Program-made: the position numbers and the translations under genes | Assembly: GCF_030815985.1 (NCBI RefSeq) | Contig: NZ_JAUSXM010000001.1 | Location: 2,232,001-2,296,000, forward strand | Direction: 5' to 3' | DNA length: 64,000 bases | Origin: Paenibacillus sp. W2I17 | Lineage (GTDB): Bacteria; Bacillota; Bacilli; Paenibacillales; Paenibacillaceae | In this document: one piece after another, positions 25,988-34,720 of the stretch | How the letters are laid out: each line of letters starts with the position of its first letter | Position numbering within the stretch: the first letter of the stretch is position 1 | Notes under the pieces: generated by a model | The model's input: the letters and a program-made list of their open reading frames with translations, nothing else | Databases searched by the model: none | What the model was told of the DNA's origin: nothing

Positions 25988-27427
25988 TTACGATTCCCCG
26001 CCTTCACGGGCCTGTTCACGCGGAATACGCCGAGCTACACCCGTCTTAATAGCTGCTTCAATCACGCGACTGCGCATCGATTTGACCACTTTATCATTGA
26101 ACACACTCGGAATAATGTAATAACGTGTACGCTCTTCATCCGTAATGGCCGAAGCAATCGCTTGAGCGGCTGCCAGCTTCATTTCTTCATTAATTTCGGT
26201 GGCTCGGCAATCCAGAACTGCCCTGAAGATACCCGGGAAACATAACACGTTGTTGATCTGATTCGGATAATCGGATCGTCCCGTTGCCATTACAGCCACA
26301 ATGTCTTCCACCAAGGCAGGCATAATCTCAGGTACCGGGTTTGCCATCGCAAACACGATTGGATCTTCTGCCATGGTCTGCACATCTTCGCGAGTTAACA
26401 GATTCCCGCGGGACAGGCCAATGAACACATCGGCTCCACGAATGACATCACGCAGCGAGCCAGTCTCCAGTTCGGGATTAGTACGAGCTGCATAATCACT
26501 CCAGACTTCATTCTCATAGGTTTGTGTTCGTACAATTGCACCCTCACGATCGACACCAATAAGTCGACTGGCTCCTGCAGACAATAATATGTTGCTGCAA
26601 GCTACACCTGCTGCACCAATACCGCAGACCACAATCTTCACATCTTCAATGGACTTGCCCACCAGTTTGAGCGCATTGATCAGACCAGCATATAACACAA
26701 CCGCTGTGCCATGCTGGTCATCATGAAATACAGGAATGTCCAATTCCTCATTCAGACGACGTTCAATTTCGAAACAACGCGGTGACGAGATATCCTCCAG
26801 ATTAATGCCGCCAAAACCAGGTGATATCGCTTTCACAGTACGTATGATTTCCTCGGTATCCTGTGTGTCCAGGCAGATTGGGAAAGCATCCACACCAGCA
26901 AACTGTTTGAATAACATCGCTTTACCTTCCATGACAGGCATCGCTGCACGAGGCCCAATATTACCAAGCCCAAGCACCGCACTGCCATCAGATATGACGG
27001 CCACTGTATTCCGTTTAATTGTCAATGAGAAGGCTTTGCCAGGTTCTTCTGAAATGGCTGAACATACACGAGCCACATCCGGTGTGTACACACGTGACAG
27101 ATCTTCCCGGTTTTGAATCGGGGTCTTTGGTGTTACTTCGATCTTGCCGCCCAGATGAAGCAGGAACGTCCGATCCGATACATTAATAATGGACACACCT
27201 TTAAGCTGGCGCACCCCTTCTATAATTTTACTGTTATCTTGTGCATCTGTAACTGCGACCGTCAAGTCGCGCACGCTTACATCCTGATTGGTGGAAATCA
27301 CGTCGATGGCAATGATGTCTCCCCCAGCTTCCGAGATGGCCGAAGCCACTTCGCCAAACTTGATATCCTTAGTTGTCATTTCCAGTCGAATAATAATGCT
27401 GTTACCATCCAGATTTCTTTGATTCAT
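25988..27427 (-). CDS. NAD(P)-dependent malic enzyme with N-terminal ACT domain
   Basis: A 479-aa decarboxylating malate dehydrogenase (malate to pyruvate and CO2). An ACT-type regulatory domain occupies about 10-85 (GNSIIIRLEMTTKDIKFGEVASAISEAGGDI), suggesting allosteric control by a small ligand. The catalytic part has SRVYTPDVARVC, TVAVISDGSAVLGLGNIGP, FHDDQHGTAVV (metal site) and the Rossmann GIGAAGVACSNILL. The first in-frame ATG (27433) abuts GGGAGG, so ATG at 27427 with normal spacing is preferred. It is followed directly by the HD hydrolase gene. Cofactor preference cannot be told. Confidence 0.92.
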   Translation of the reverse strand: MNQRNLDGNSIIIRLEMTTKDIKFGEVASAISEAGGDIIAIDVISTNQDVSVRDLTVAVTDAQDNSKIIEGVRQLKGVSIINVSDRTFLLHLGGKIEVTPKTPIQNREDLSRVYTPDVARVCSAISEEPGKAFSLTIKRNTVAVISDGSAVLGLGNIGPRAAMPVMEGKAMLFKQFAGVDAFPICLDTQDTEEIIRTVKAISPGFGGINLEDISSPRCFEIERRLNEELDIPVFHDDQHGTAVVLYAGLINALKLVGKSIEDVKIVVCGIGAAGVACSNILLSAGASRLIGVDREGAIVRTQTYENEVWSDYAARTNPELETGSLRDVIRGADVFIGLSRGNLLTREDVQTMAEDPIVFAMANPVPEIMPALVEDIVAVMATGRSDYPNQINNVLCFPGIFRAVLDCRATEINEEMKLAAAQAIASAITDEERTRYYIIPSVFNDKVVKSMRSRVIEAAIKTGVARRIPREQAREGGES

Positions 27428-27548
27428 TTCCATTCCTCCCAGACTGAAAGTCTTGAGTTACATGTTACGTGTTTGTCTTCGCTACGCGGACACGTTTATC
27501 CTTTATCTTGTCCAGAAAAAGTGGTTCAACAGCCAAATGCATAAAATA

Positions 27549-27588
27549 AAAAGATGCCCTGAACACCAATGCAGGCGTTCAGGGCAAT
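27549..27588 (-). terminator. Terminator of the galactan operon
   Basis: GCCCTGAAC and GTTCAGGGC form a 9-bp stem; on the minus strand the tail is ATCTTTTTATTTTAT. Confidence 0.85.
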
Positions 27589-27634
27589 CTCTTCTTAATA
27601 CTACTTCATTTATTTAATAACATAAGAATCTATA

Positions 27635-29707
27635 TTATTTCCGGGCAGCCGGTCTGCGCAGAACACAAATGTCATATGGCTTCAAGCTGAGACTTGCTTC
27701 CACGGTATCACCACTGAGCAGATCGGTATAGGACTGTCCATCTAGTTCAATCAGCTTCTCATCTGGCGTGTAGTTCTGTACAAACACATAATCAGCTGTA
27801 CCATCTGTACGTGTATGTGCCGTTGTTCCGGCAGGCAACTCGGTTTCAATTCCACGCTCAATGTTCAGGTCAGCGATTAGTTTCGCATAGAAATCATCAT
27901 AGAATGGCGCTTTCAGACGTGTCGCTACATAATATGCTTTTCCTGAACCTAACTGGTTAACCGTCAATGCCGGGCGTCCGGCATAGAAGTCAGAACGGTA
28001 CGTAGCCAGGGACTTCGCGCCTTCCAGATGAATCAGATCACACAGTTCAATTGCATCATACGCTGCATTGAGCTGAAGCTCATTGCCCTTCTCCGGGATA
28101 ATTCCGTTCAGATCACGATCATGCAAGCCGTCAATTTCCTCGGACCAGATGCCAAGTGTCTTACGCAGTGGGCCTGGGAATCCACCCAGGAAACACAGAT
28201 CGTTTTCGTTAACAATACCAGACCAGTAAGTTGCTACAAACGTACCGCCTTGTTCTACAAACTTCTCAATGCGTTCCCCGACACCTTCACGTACCAGATA
28301 GAGCATTGGAGCAATCAGCAATTTGTACTTGGACAGATCTGCATCCATATCAATAACGTCTACAGCGACTCCCTTTTTCCAAAACGCTTCGTAATGCTCT
28401 TCCACCGTCTGCTCATACTTTACACCGATATTACGCGGACCCTGTGAATCATTAACGGCCCAGCGGTTTTCCCAATCAAATATGATTGCAACTTCTGCCG
28501 GAACCGCTGTTCCTACAATGGCTTCCATACCTTCAAGAGCCGTTCCTACGTCGGTGACATCTTGGAACACTCGAGTGTGTTCCGTTCCTACGTGGTCTAC
28601 CACCGCACCATGAAGTTTCTCACTGGACCCCCGGCTTTTTCTCCACTGGAAGTACTGAACACTATCGGAGCCGTGTGCCACAGCCTGGAGAGAAGAGAGC
28701 AGATGCATGCCAGGTTTTTTCAGTTTGCTGACATCTTGCCAATTCGTTGAACTTGGAGTACTCTCCATCAGCAAGAACGGCTGACCACCTTTGATAGAAC
28801 GAACGATATCATGCATCATTGCGATCCGGGATGCCTGTTTCGCGTCGTCATCTGCATCATGCCAAGTCGGATAACTGTCCCAAGAGAGGAAATCCAGAAT
28901 ATCAGCGAACTTCCAATAGTTCAGACCGCCATAGAATTCCATCAGGTTTGTTGTGACCGGCAGATCAGGATTCTGAGCTTTCAATGGTTTCGTTTCATGC
29001 ACGATAAAATCAGCTGTCTGGTCCGTAACGAAACGGCGCCAATCCAGATTCATTGCGTGTACCTGTGTCTCACCGTGTGGAGCCGGAGATTCCACTTGGC
29101 TCCAGTCTGTAACCGTATGGCTCCAGAATGTCGTCCACCACGAATGATTCAGTTCATCGAGTGTTTTATACTTCTTCTGAACCCAACCACGGAATGCTTC
29201 CTGACAATAATCACAATGACAGTCTCCGCCGAACTCGTTCGAGATATGCCAGCCGATTACAGCCGGATGATCCGAATAACGTTCTGCCAGTTTTGTGTTA
29301 ATCGCAGTAACCTTCTCACGGTATACCGGGGAAGTATAACAATGGTTGTGACGGAAACCATGCAGATTGCGGACGCGCTTCTCGGATACGCGGAGCACTT
29401 CCGGGTACTTCGCGGACATCCAAGCAGGTCTGGCACCACTTGGTGTAGCGAGGAATGCATAGATACCGTTTGCTGCAAAACGATCCAACACCTGATCCAG
29501 CCATTCAAACGTGTATACGCCCTCTTCTGGCTCAAGGGATACCCATGAGAAGATACCAATGGACATCACGTTACACTTTGCAAGCTTCATCAAGCGAATA
29601 TCTTCTTCCAGAACTTCAGGATAGCGGAGCCATTGCTCCGGGTTATAGTCTGCGCCATGCAACATGTGCGGGGCTTTGGAACTTACAGGTGGAAATTTGT
29701 ATGTCAT
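27635..29707 (-). CDS. ganA: GH42 beta-galactosidase
   Basis: A 690-aa cytoplasmic beta-galactosidase that hydrolyses terminal beta-galactosyl residues of galacto-oligosaccharides. The acid/base Glu is in WHISNEFGG (about 158) and the nucleophile Glu in FLLMESTPS (about 315). Cys 123, 163, 165 and 168 (DCHCDYC) reproduce the structural zinc site of GH42. Length fits B. subtilis GanA (687 aa). A C-terminal trimerisation and beta domain are complete. ATG at 29707 follows AAGGGAG. It is the last gene of an operon with a GH53 galactanase and a transporter, so its natural substrate is probably beta-1,4-galactobiose and related oligomers. Confidence 0.95.
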   Translation of the reverse strand: MTYKFPPVSSKAPHMLHGADYNPEQWLRYPEVLEEDIRLMKLAKCNVMSIGIFSWVSLEPEEGVYTFEWLDQVLDRFAANGIYAFLATPSGARPAWMSAKYPEVLRVSEKRVRNLHGFRHNHCYTSPVYREKVTAINTKLAERYSDHPAVIGWHISNEFGGDCHCDYCQEAFRGWVQKKYKTLDELNHSWWTTFWSHTVTDWSQVESPAPHGETQVHAMNLDWRRFVTDQTADFIVHETKPLKAQNPDLPVTTNLMEFYGGLNYWKFADILDFLSWDSYPTWHDADDDAKQASRIAMMHDIVRSIKGGQPFLLMESTPSSTNWQDVSKLKKPGMHLLSSLQAVAHGSDSVQYFQWRKSRGSSEKLHGAVVDHVGTEHTRVFQDVTDVGTALEGMEAIVGTAVPAEVAIIFDWENRWAVNDSQGPRNIGVKYEQTVEEHYEAFWKKGVAVDVIDMDADLSKYKLLIAPMLYLVREGVGERIEKFVEQGGTFVATYWSGIVNENDLCFLGGFPGPLRKTLGIWSEEIDGLHDRDLNGIIPEKGNELQLNAAYDAIELCDLIHLEGAKSLATYRSDFYAGRPALTVNQLGSGKAYYVATRLKAPFYDDFYAKLIADLNIERGIETELPAGTTAHTRTDGTADYVFVQNYTPDEKLIELDGQSYTDLLSGDTVEASLSLKPYDICVLRRPAARK

Positions 29708-29798
29708 AAGGACAACTCCCTTGCTTTAATTACTGTTTTTTTAGTTTATATACGATAACGATAACAACGACTTCACAGACGATACGTATTACGCTAGA

Positions 29799-30884
29799 TT
29801 ACACGTATGTCACGACATCTGATTCTTCAACAGTAGCAAGTGCTGTAAACGATTCCAACTTGCGACCTTTAAAATCAAACATGGTGAGGTTGCCCCAGTT
29901 ATTCGGATGACCGACGGACCATTCTTCTTTACTTGGTATCCAGGCAGGTTCCCAATAATAGAATCCGTGACCCAAACCACCAGGAACTTCGCGAATAATC
30001 TGCAATAGATCCTTCAGGTATTTGGTCTGTCCCTCTACACTTGCAGGGTATCCTGGTAACAACATATCTTCCTGATTCAATATCCATTCAATACCTTCCG
30101 GCTGCTCCAGCGTCCATGGATAAGCGGTTTCAACTACATTGATAGGTTTGCCATAACGCTCAGCCAGATCATGAAGATTGTCACGTAATGCGTCGAGTGT
30201 GCCATGCCACCAAGGGTAATACGAGAGACCAATGATATCAAACTCCACACCCAGTGCTTCAAAGCGATCGTAAAACTTGCGGCTCTCGGTGTTATCTCCA
30301 CCACGATCAATATGTATCATAATCTGAATATCCGCGTCAACGGATTTGACCGCAGCAATTCCGTACTTCACAAGGCCTGCAAAACGCTCCCACTGTTCAT
30401 CCGTATCATGCTCTTCTCCACCGACACGTCCCTCATTCCATAACATGCCTGGTGTAATCTCGTTGCCCACCTGCACCATGTCCGGAAGCGCATCGTGTTC
30501 CTTCAACGTTCTCAGAACGTCTGCCGTATACATGCATACCGCACGTTGAAGCTCTTCATAGGACAGCTGCTCCCATGCTTTCGGCTTCCATTGATTGGCT
30601 GGATCAGCCCAGCGATCAGAATAATGGAAATCAAGCAAAAATTTCAAGCCCTGTTCCTTGATCCGTTTGGCTATCTCCACCGTCCGTTCCAGATTGCAGA
30701 ATCCACCAACAGGATCATTCCAGATTCGAAGTCGTATCGCGTTAGCGTCATTAATCTTCAGGATGGACAGCAAGTCTTGTTCCTTGCCATCCACATCACT
30801 ATAACTCCCGCCATGCTGTTCGATTTCATCCATAAAGGACACATCCATTCCCAGAATGAATGTCTTTTCCGTCAAGTTGCTCAC
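29799..30884 (-). CDS. GH53 endo-beta-1,4-galactanase without signal peptide
   Basis: A 361-aa arabinogalactan endo-1,4-beta-galactosidase. The family motifs are FILGMDVSFMDEIE at the N-terminus, VQVGNEITPGMLW (acid/base Glu about 142) and INVVETAYPW (nucleophile Glu about 252). Unlike secreted relatives such as B. subtilis GanB, the protein starts directly with the barrel, so it should be cytoplasmic and act on imported oligosaccharides. GTG at 30884 lies 8 bases after GGAGG; the ATG at 30899 overlaps that site. It sits between the permease and the GH42 gene in the same operon. Confidence 0.92.
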   Translation of the reverse strand: MSNLTEKTFILGMDVSFMDEIEQHGGSYSDVDGKEQDLLSILKINDANAIRLRIWNDPVGGFCNLERTVEIAKRIKEQGLKFLLDFHYSDRWADPANQWKPKAWEQLSYEELQRAVCMYTADVLRTLKEHDALPDMVQVGNEITPGMLWNEGRVGGEEHDTDEQWERFAGLVKYGIAAVKSVDADIQIMIHIDRGGDNTESRKFYDRFEALGVEFDIIGLSYYPWWHGTLDALRDNLHDLAERYGKPINVVETAYPWTLEQPEGIEWILNQEDMLLPGYPASVEGQTKYLKDLLQIIREVPGGLGHGFYYWEPAWIPSKEEWSVGHPNNWGNLTMFDFKGRKLESFTALATVEESDVVTYV

Positions 30885-30916
30885 TGTATCAACCTCCATT
30901 AATTTGGGGTACAGGC

Positions 30917-31795
30917 TCAGCCTTTAACTGAGCCCAACGTCATACCTTTGACAAAGAAACGTTGCAGGAAAGGATACACAATCAAGATTGGTGCACTTCC
31001 GATGAAGATCTGAGCTGCCCTTACCGTAGTTTGAGAGAGGGCTTCCATTTCTTTTGGATTCATGCTCATGCTACTCATATCACGTCCAATAATGACCGTT
31101 TGCATAAATGTAGCAAGTGGGTAATCCTTGGCGTTATTCATGTAGAGCAATCCATCAAACCAGGAATTCCAGTGGAACACCATACTGAACAATGCAATTG
31201 TTGCAATGGACGGCATCGAAATGGGAAGGAAGATACTGAACAATGTTCTGAAATGGTTAGCTCCATCCATGAGCGCCGCTTCCTCCAACTCTTTTGGAAT
31301 ACCGCGGAAGAAGTTCAGCATCAGAATGACAAGGAATGTGTTAACTGCCCCTGGGAGTACCAGTACCCAGAAGGAATCCATCAACCCGATCTTCTGGATA
31401 ACCATATAGAATGGCACCAGTCCCCCATTGAAAATCATACTGAATACAAAAATCCAGGAGTAGATCGTTCTGCCTTTGAATTCACTATTCTCTTTGGACA
31501 ACGGATACGCCGCCAGGAACGTAATCAGCAAGGTAATAGCTGTACCAATTACTGTACGTAGAAGTGAAATCCAGAGCGAGTTCAAGAAAATTGGATTATT
31601 CATCGTTTTTTTGTAAGCCTCAAGTGAAAATCCTACGGGCCAGAGATTGACCAGATTGGCGTCGGCAGCTGCCTTCGTACTAAAGGATACAGCCAGGACA
31701 TGAACCATCGGTATGATACACATAATGGCGATCAAAATCAGAAAGCAGGTATTGACTATATTAAACACGCGATAAGGCAATGATTTATGATACAT
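30917..31795 (-). CDS. Sugar ABC transporter permease, LplC/MalG type
   Basis: A 292-aa inner-membrane permease with six hydrophobic segments. The EAA loop that docks the ATPase is visible (ELEEAALMDGANHFRTLFSIFLPISMP), and the C-terminus ends FLQRFFVKGMTLGSVKG, typical of the CUT1 YtcP/LplC group. ATG at 31795 follows AAGGGA. It pairs with the permease gene 29 bases upstream and is followed by GH53, so it probably carries galacto-oligosaccharides. Confidence 0.92.
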   Translation of the reverse strand: MYHKSLPYRVFNIVNTCFLILIAIMCIIPMVHVLAVSFSTKAAADANLVNLWPVGFSLEAYKKTMNNPIFLNSLWISLLRTVIGTAITLLITFLAAYPLSKENSEFKGRTIYSWIFVFSMIFNGGLVPFYMVIQKIGLMDSFWVLVLPGAVNTFLVILMLNFFRGIPKELEEAALMDGANHFRTLFSIFLPISMPSIATIALFSMVFHWNSWFDGLLYMNNAKDYPLATFMQTVIIGRDMSSMSMNPKEMEALSQTTVRAAQIFIGSAPILIVYPFLQRFFVKGMTLGSVKG

Positions 31796-31824
31796 CGTGG
31801 TCCCTTCTTTCTCTGTTCATTCGT

Positions 31825-32715
31825 TTAGAATATGCGATATCCAGCGTATTTTTTGGCTAAGCTGTACGATACAAGAATCAAGATCATACTAATGACCGAT
31901 TTGAATAATCCAATCGCGGTTGCAAAGCCCATCTCACCATTCTGCATTGCGGAACGATATACGAATGTATCAATGATGTCACCCGTTTGATATACGAGCG
32001 GGTTATACAAGTTGAATATCTGGTCAAATCCGGCATTCAGTACGTTACCAAGTGCCAGTGTTCCTACAACCATCAGCATCGGCACAAGCGAAGGGATTGT
32101 AATGTGCAGTGTCTGTTTCCAGCGTCCTGCTCCGTCAATTTCCGCTGCTTCGTACAATGCTGGATTAATTCCGGCAAGGGCAGCCAGAAAGACGATCATG
32201 TTATAGCCAAATTCTTTCCACACATCTGTCAGAATGACCGTAGATCGGAACCAACTGTTGTCTCCTAGGAAGAAATATGGCCCGAGTCCGAAGGTTCCCA
32301 GAACCCGGTTAACCAAGCCGCCTGTTGACAACAGATCTATCAAAATCCCGCCCAGAATGACCCAGGACAAGAAGTGAGGTAAATAGACAAGTGTTTGAAT
32401 CGTTCGCTGTATAGCCATCTTGCGAACCTCATTCAAAAGAATGGCAAAAACAAATGGAACAAATAAATTAAAAATCAGTTTAAGTACAGCAATAATCAAT
32501 GTGTTCCAGATGACCTGTAAGCTGTCTTCACGTTCAAACAGATATCTAAAGTTGTCCAGCCCAACCCATTCAGAACCGCTAATCCCAAGCCATGGCTTGT
32601 AGTTCTGGAATGCCATAATGATCCCGCCCATAGGCACATAACTGAAGATAATCAGAAAGATAATGGCTGGCAACAGCATAACGTGGAATGGCCAAGTGCG
32701 TTTCAAAGTTCTCAT
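31825..32715 (-). CDS. Sugar ABC transporter permease, LplB/MalF type
   Basis: A 296-aa permease with six hydrophobic segments and the EAA loop NPALYEAAEIDGAGRWKQTLHITIPSLVP. The N-terminus (FHVMLLPAIIFLIIFSYVPMGGIIMAFQNYKPW) is that of the LplB/YteP group. ATG at 32715 follows AGGGGGAG. A strong terminator-like hairpin separates it from the upstream binding-protein gene, which should lower permease relative to binding-protein expression. Confidence 0.92.
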   Translation of the reverse strand: MRTLKRTWPFHVMLLPAIIFLIIFSYVPMGGIIMAFQNYKPWLGISGSEWVGLDNFRYLFEREDSLQVIWNTLIIAVLKLIFNLFVPFVFAILLNEVRKMAIQRTIQTLVYLPHFLSWVILGGILIDLLSTGGLVNRVLGTFGLGPYFFLGDNSWFRSTVILTDVWKEFGYNMIVFLAALAGINPALYEAAEIDGAGRWKQTLHITIPSLVPMLMVVGTLALGNVLNAGFDQIFNLYNPLVYQTGDIIDTFVYRSAMQNGEMGFATAIGLFKSVISMILILVSYSLAKKYAGYRIF

Positions 32716-32861
32716 GATTGCTCCCCCTGTATTTCTTCCTACTCAAGTACTCCCTGAGTGGCTTATAATGCGATTATATCAACCTTTTACGGGGTCCAAA
32801 CAGCACATAAAAGCAATATAAATGGCACAAATTCAACCACTTTGCCTTAGCTTGAATAAAC

Positions 32862-32897
32862 AAAAAAAAGCGCCCAGACGTTAGTTGTCCGGGCGCT
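32862..32897 (-). terminator. Strong terminator between binding-protein and permease genes
   Basis: AGCGCCC and GGGCGCT pair with further GAC/GTC pairing inside; on the minus strand eight T follow. Read-through probably feeds the downstream permease and hydrolase genes. Confidence 0.9.
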
Positions 32898-32905
32898 ACT
32901 TGTAA

Positions 32906-34597
32906 CTATTTTTTCACACTGTCATACCATTCGTTAACCTCTTGCGTGATTTGGTCACCGCCACCCGATTTCCACGTTTGTACAAAGGTATCAAACGCAT
33001 CCGCCGGATTTTTGCCATAGATAATTTCGTTAAATGCTTGATTCTCGATTTTGTTCAGATAGTCAAGCTTGGATTTCATCGTCTGTGTTGTTGGACCTGT
33101 GAACATGTTTTTAAAGGAAATTTCTTCTTGGCTCAGTAACACTTTGGCTGCTGCTGGAGTTTCTTTACCGTAATTAACAGCAACATCTTTCTCAAGCTTC
33201 GTTTCAGGCTCTTTGCCATCCGCTAAGTTCAGAAGTGCTTTCATCTGGGCATCTGGAATACGAGCACCGTCACGAACAAGCAAATAACGTACAACGTTCA
33301 CGTATCCGCCTTCGATCTGGTCAATCGGCATTTGTTTTCCATTTGCATCCAATTGGTAGTCATAACCTGCAAACAGACCGTTATCATAAGGGCTGCCTGG
33401 TGCTGGATCTGCATAATTGTCAAACAGGTAGTTCTGATACGTAAAGAACGCTTCTGGGTGTGCCATATCTTTTTTGATCAACGTAACACCATTAACGAAC
33501 TGTGTTCCGTGACGCATCGCTTTTCCTTCAGGACCGGTAGGAATTTCAATCGGTTTCCATACCGCACTCGGTACATTTTTCACTGTATCGAGAAGTGGCC
33601 ACCCACTCATCCAGTAAGGTCCTGGTATAATGCCGGCAGTTCCTGCGACTGCTGGCTCTGCTGTTTTGTTCTCATCCCATAGAGCTGCTTCCTGCGGGAT
33701 ATATCCTTTTTTGAGCCATTCGCTCAATTTGGTCAGACCTTGCTTCATGCCTGGATTAATGGAGCCATACTCGAGCTTGCCATCCGCAGCAAGATTCCAT
33801 TGTTGAGGTAAGGTGCCATATGCACCAAAGATCCAGGATACATCTCCCATCCATGTGTTCATCGATGTTTTGAAACCAACGCTGAGCGGAGTGACTTTTT
33901 CAGGAGCCAAGCCGTCCGGGTTATTGTTTTTGAATGCTTCCATAACGGTTTCCAGCTCATCGATTGTTTTTGGTGCTTTCAGATTCAACTTGTCCAGCCA
34001 ATCCTGGCGAATCCAGAGCAAGTAATCATTGTTGTATGCGTAGTCCAGAACAGGGATACCCATTCTTTTGCCATCACGACTATATTGGTTCCAAACGTTA
34101 GGATCTTGCTCCATCGCTTTTTTCCATGTGTCTGAAGCATATTTGTCGAACAGTGGACCGACCTCTTCGTACATGCCAGAGTCGATCAAGTCTTGAGCAA
34201 CGAGATTGTCCGCACTACCAATCGTCACGATATCTGGCATTTCCTGTCCAGAGGACATAGCCAGACGAAGTTTGGTTGCAAACGCACTGTTTGTGTCTGT
34301 TACTGACCAGAGCGCGCTGACATTAATCCCGAATTTTTCCTTGGCCCACTTGGTTGCCACGTTATTTTCCATGGATTCGCCATTTTTAAACTTCAGCTCA
34401 GGATCGATTCCCCATGCTGTTGTAATGGTTACTTCCGGATCATACTTTTCTTTGTATTCGTTTTGGGTTCCAGATGTACTTGGTGTTGCACTATCTCCGC
34501 CCCCACTGCCTCCTGAACATCCTGCAAGAACGACAGTTAGACTCAGCGTTGTAGCGAGAAGCGTCAAGAATCTCTTTTTCGTTGATTGCGCTCTCAT
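32906..34597 (-). CDS. Extracellular solute-binding lipoprotein of sugar ABC transporter (LplA-like)
   Basis: A 563-aa lipoprotein. The signal peptide ends at a lipobox VVLAGC, Cys about 27, followed by a Gly/Ser/Thr linker, so it is tethered outside the membrane. The long two-lobed binding domain is that of the large LplA/YtcQ-type proteins that bind oligosaccharides. ATG at 34597 follows AAGGGGGG. It is the first gene after the two-component pair and precedes the permeases and galactan hydrolases, so galacto-oligosaccharide binding is inferred. Confidence 0.92.
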   Translation of the reverse strand: MRAQSTKKRFLTLLATTLSLTVVLAGCSGGSGGGDSATPSTSGTQNEYKEKYDPEVTITTAWGIDPELKFKNGESMENNVATKWAKEKFGINVSALWSVTDTNSAFATKLRLAMSSGQEMPDIVTIGSADNLVAQDLIDSGMYEEVGPLFDKYASDTWKKAMEQDPNVWNQYSRDGKRMGIPVLDYAYNNDYLLWIRQDWLDKLNLKAPKTIDELETVMEAFKNNNPDGLAPEKVTPLSVGFKTSMNTWMGDVSWIFGAYGTLPQQWNLAADGKLEYGSINPGMKQGLTKLSEWLKKGYIPQEAALWDENKTAEPAVAGTAGIIPGPYWMSGWPLLDTVKNVPSAVWKPIEIPTGPEGKAMRHGTQFVNGVTLIKKDMAHPEAFFTYQNYLFDNYADPAPGSPYDNGLFAGYDYQLDANGKQMPIDQIEGGYVNVVRYLLVRDGARIPDAQMKALLNLADGKEPETKLEKDVAVNYGKETPAAAKVLLSQEEISFKNMFTGPTTQTMKSKLDYLNKIENQAFNEIIYGKNPADAFDTFVQTWKSGGGDQITQEVNEWYDSVKK

Positions 34598-34635
34598 GTT
34601 GTTCCCCCTTAAATCGTTTTGGTTACCCTTTCATT

Positions 34636-34662
34636 ATAGGCTGACCAGGCCTTTGAGCCTAT
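34636..34662. promoter_or_regulatory. Inverted repeat over the promoter of the galactan transport operon
   Basis: ATAGGCT (34636-34642) and AGCCTAT (34656-34662) with AGGCCT near the centre. The minus-strand -10 box TATAAT (34638-34633) overlaps the left arm, and the -35 position (TAGGCT) is poor, which fits an activator-dependent promoter. Confidence 0.5.
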
Positions 34663-34720
34663 GATACGAAATCAAGATTTCTGCACCTTTGCCAACCTAT
34701 ATTCTGGAATGTTGTTGTAA

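Noticed and set aside
29761..29780. Repeated TATCGTTATCG-like sequence before GH42, considered as a cre box
   Set aside because: Two mismatches at defined positions and a location inside the operon.
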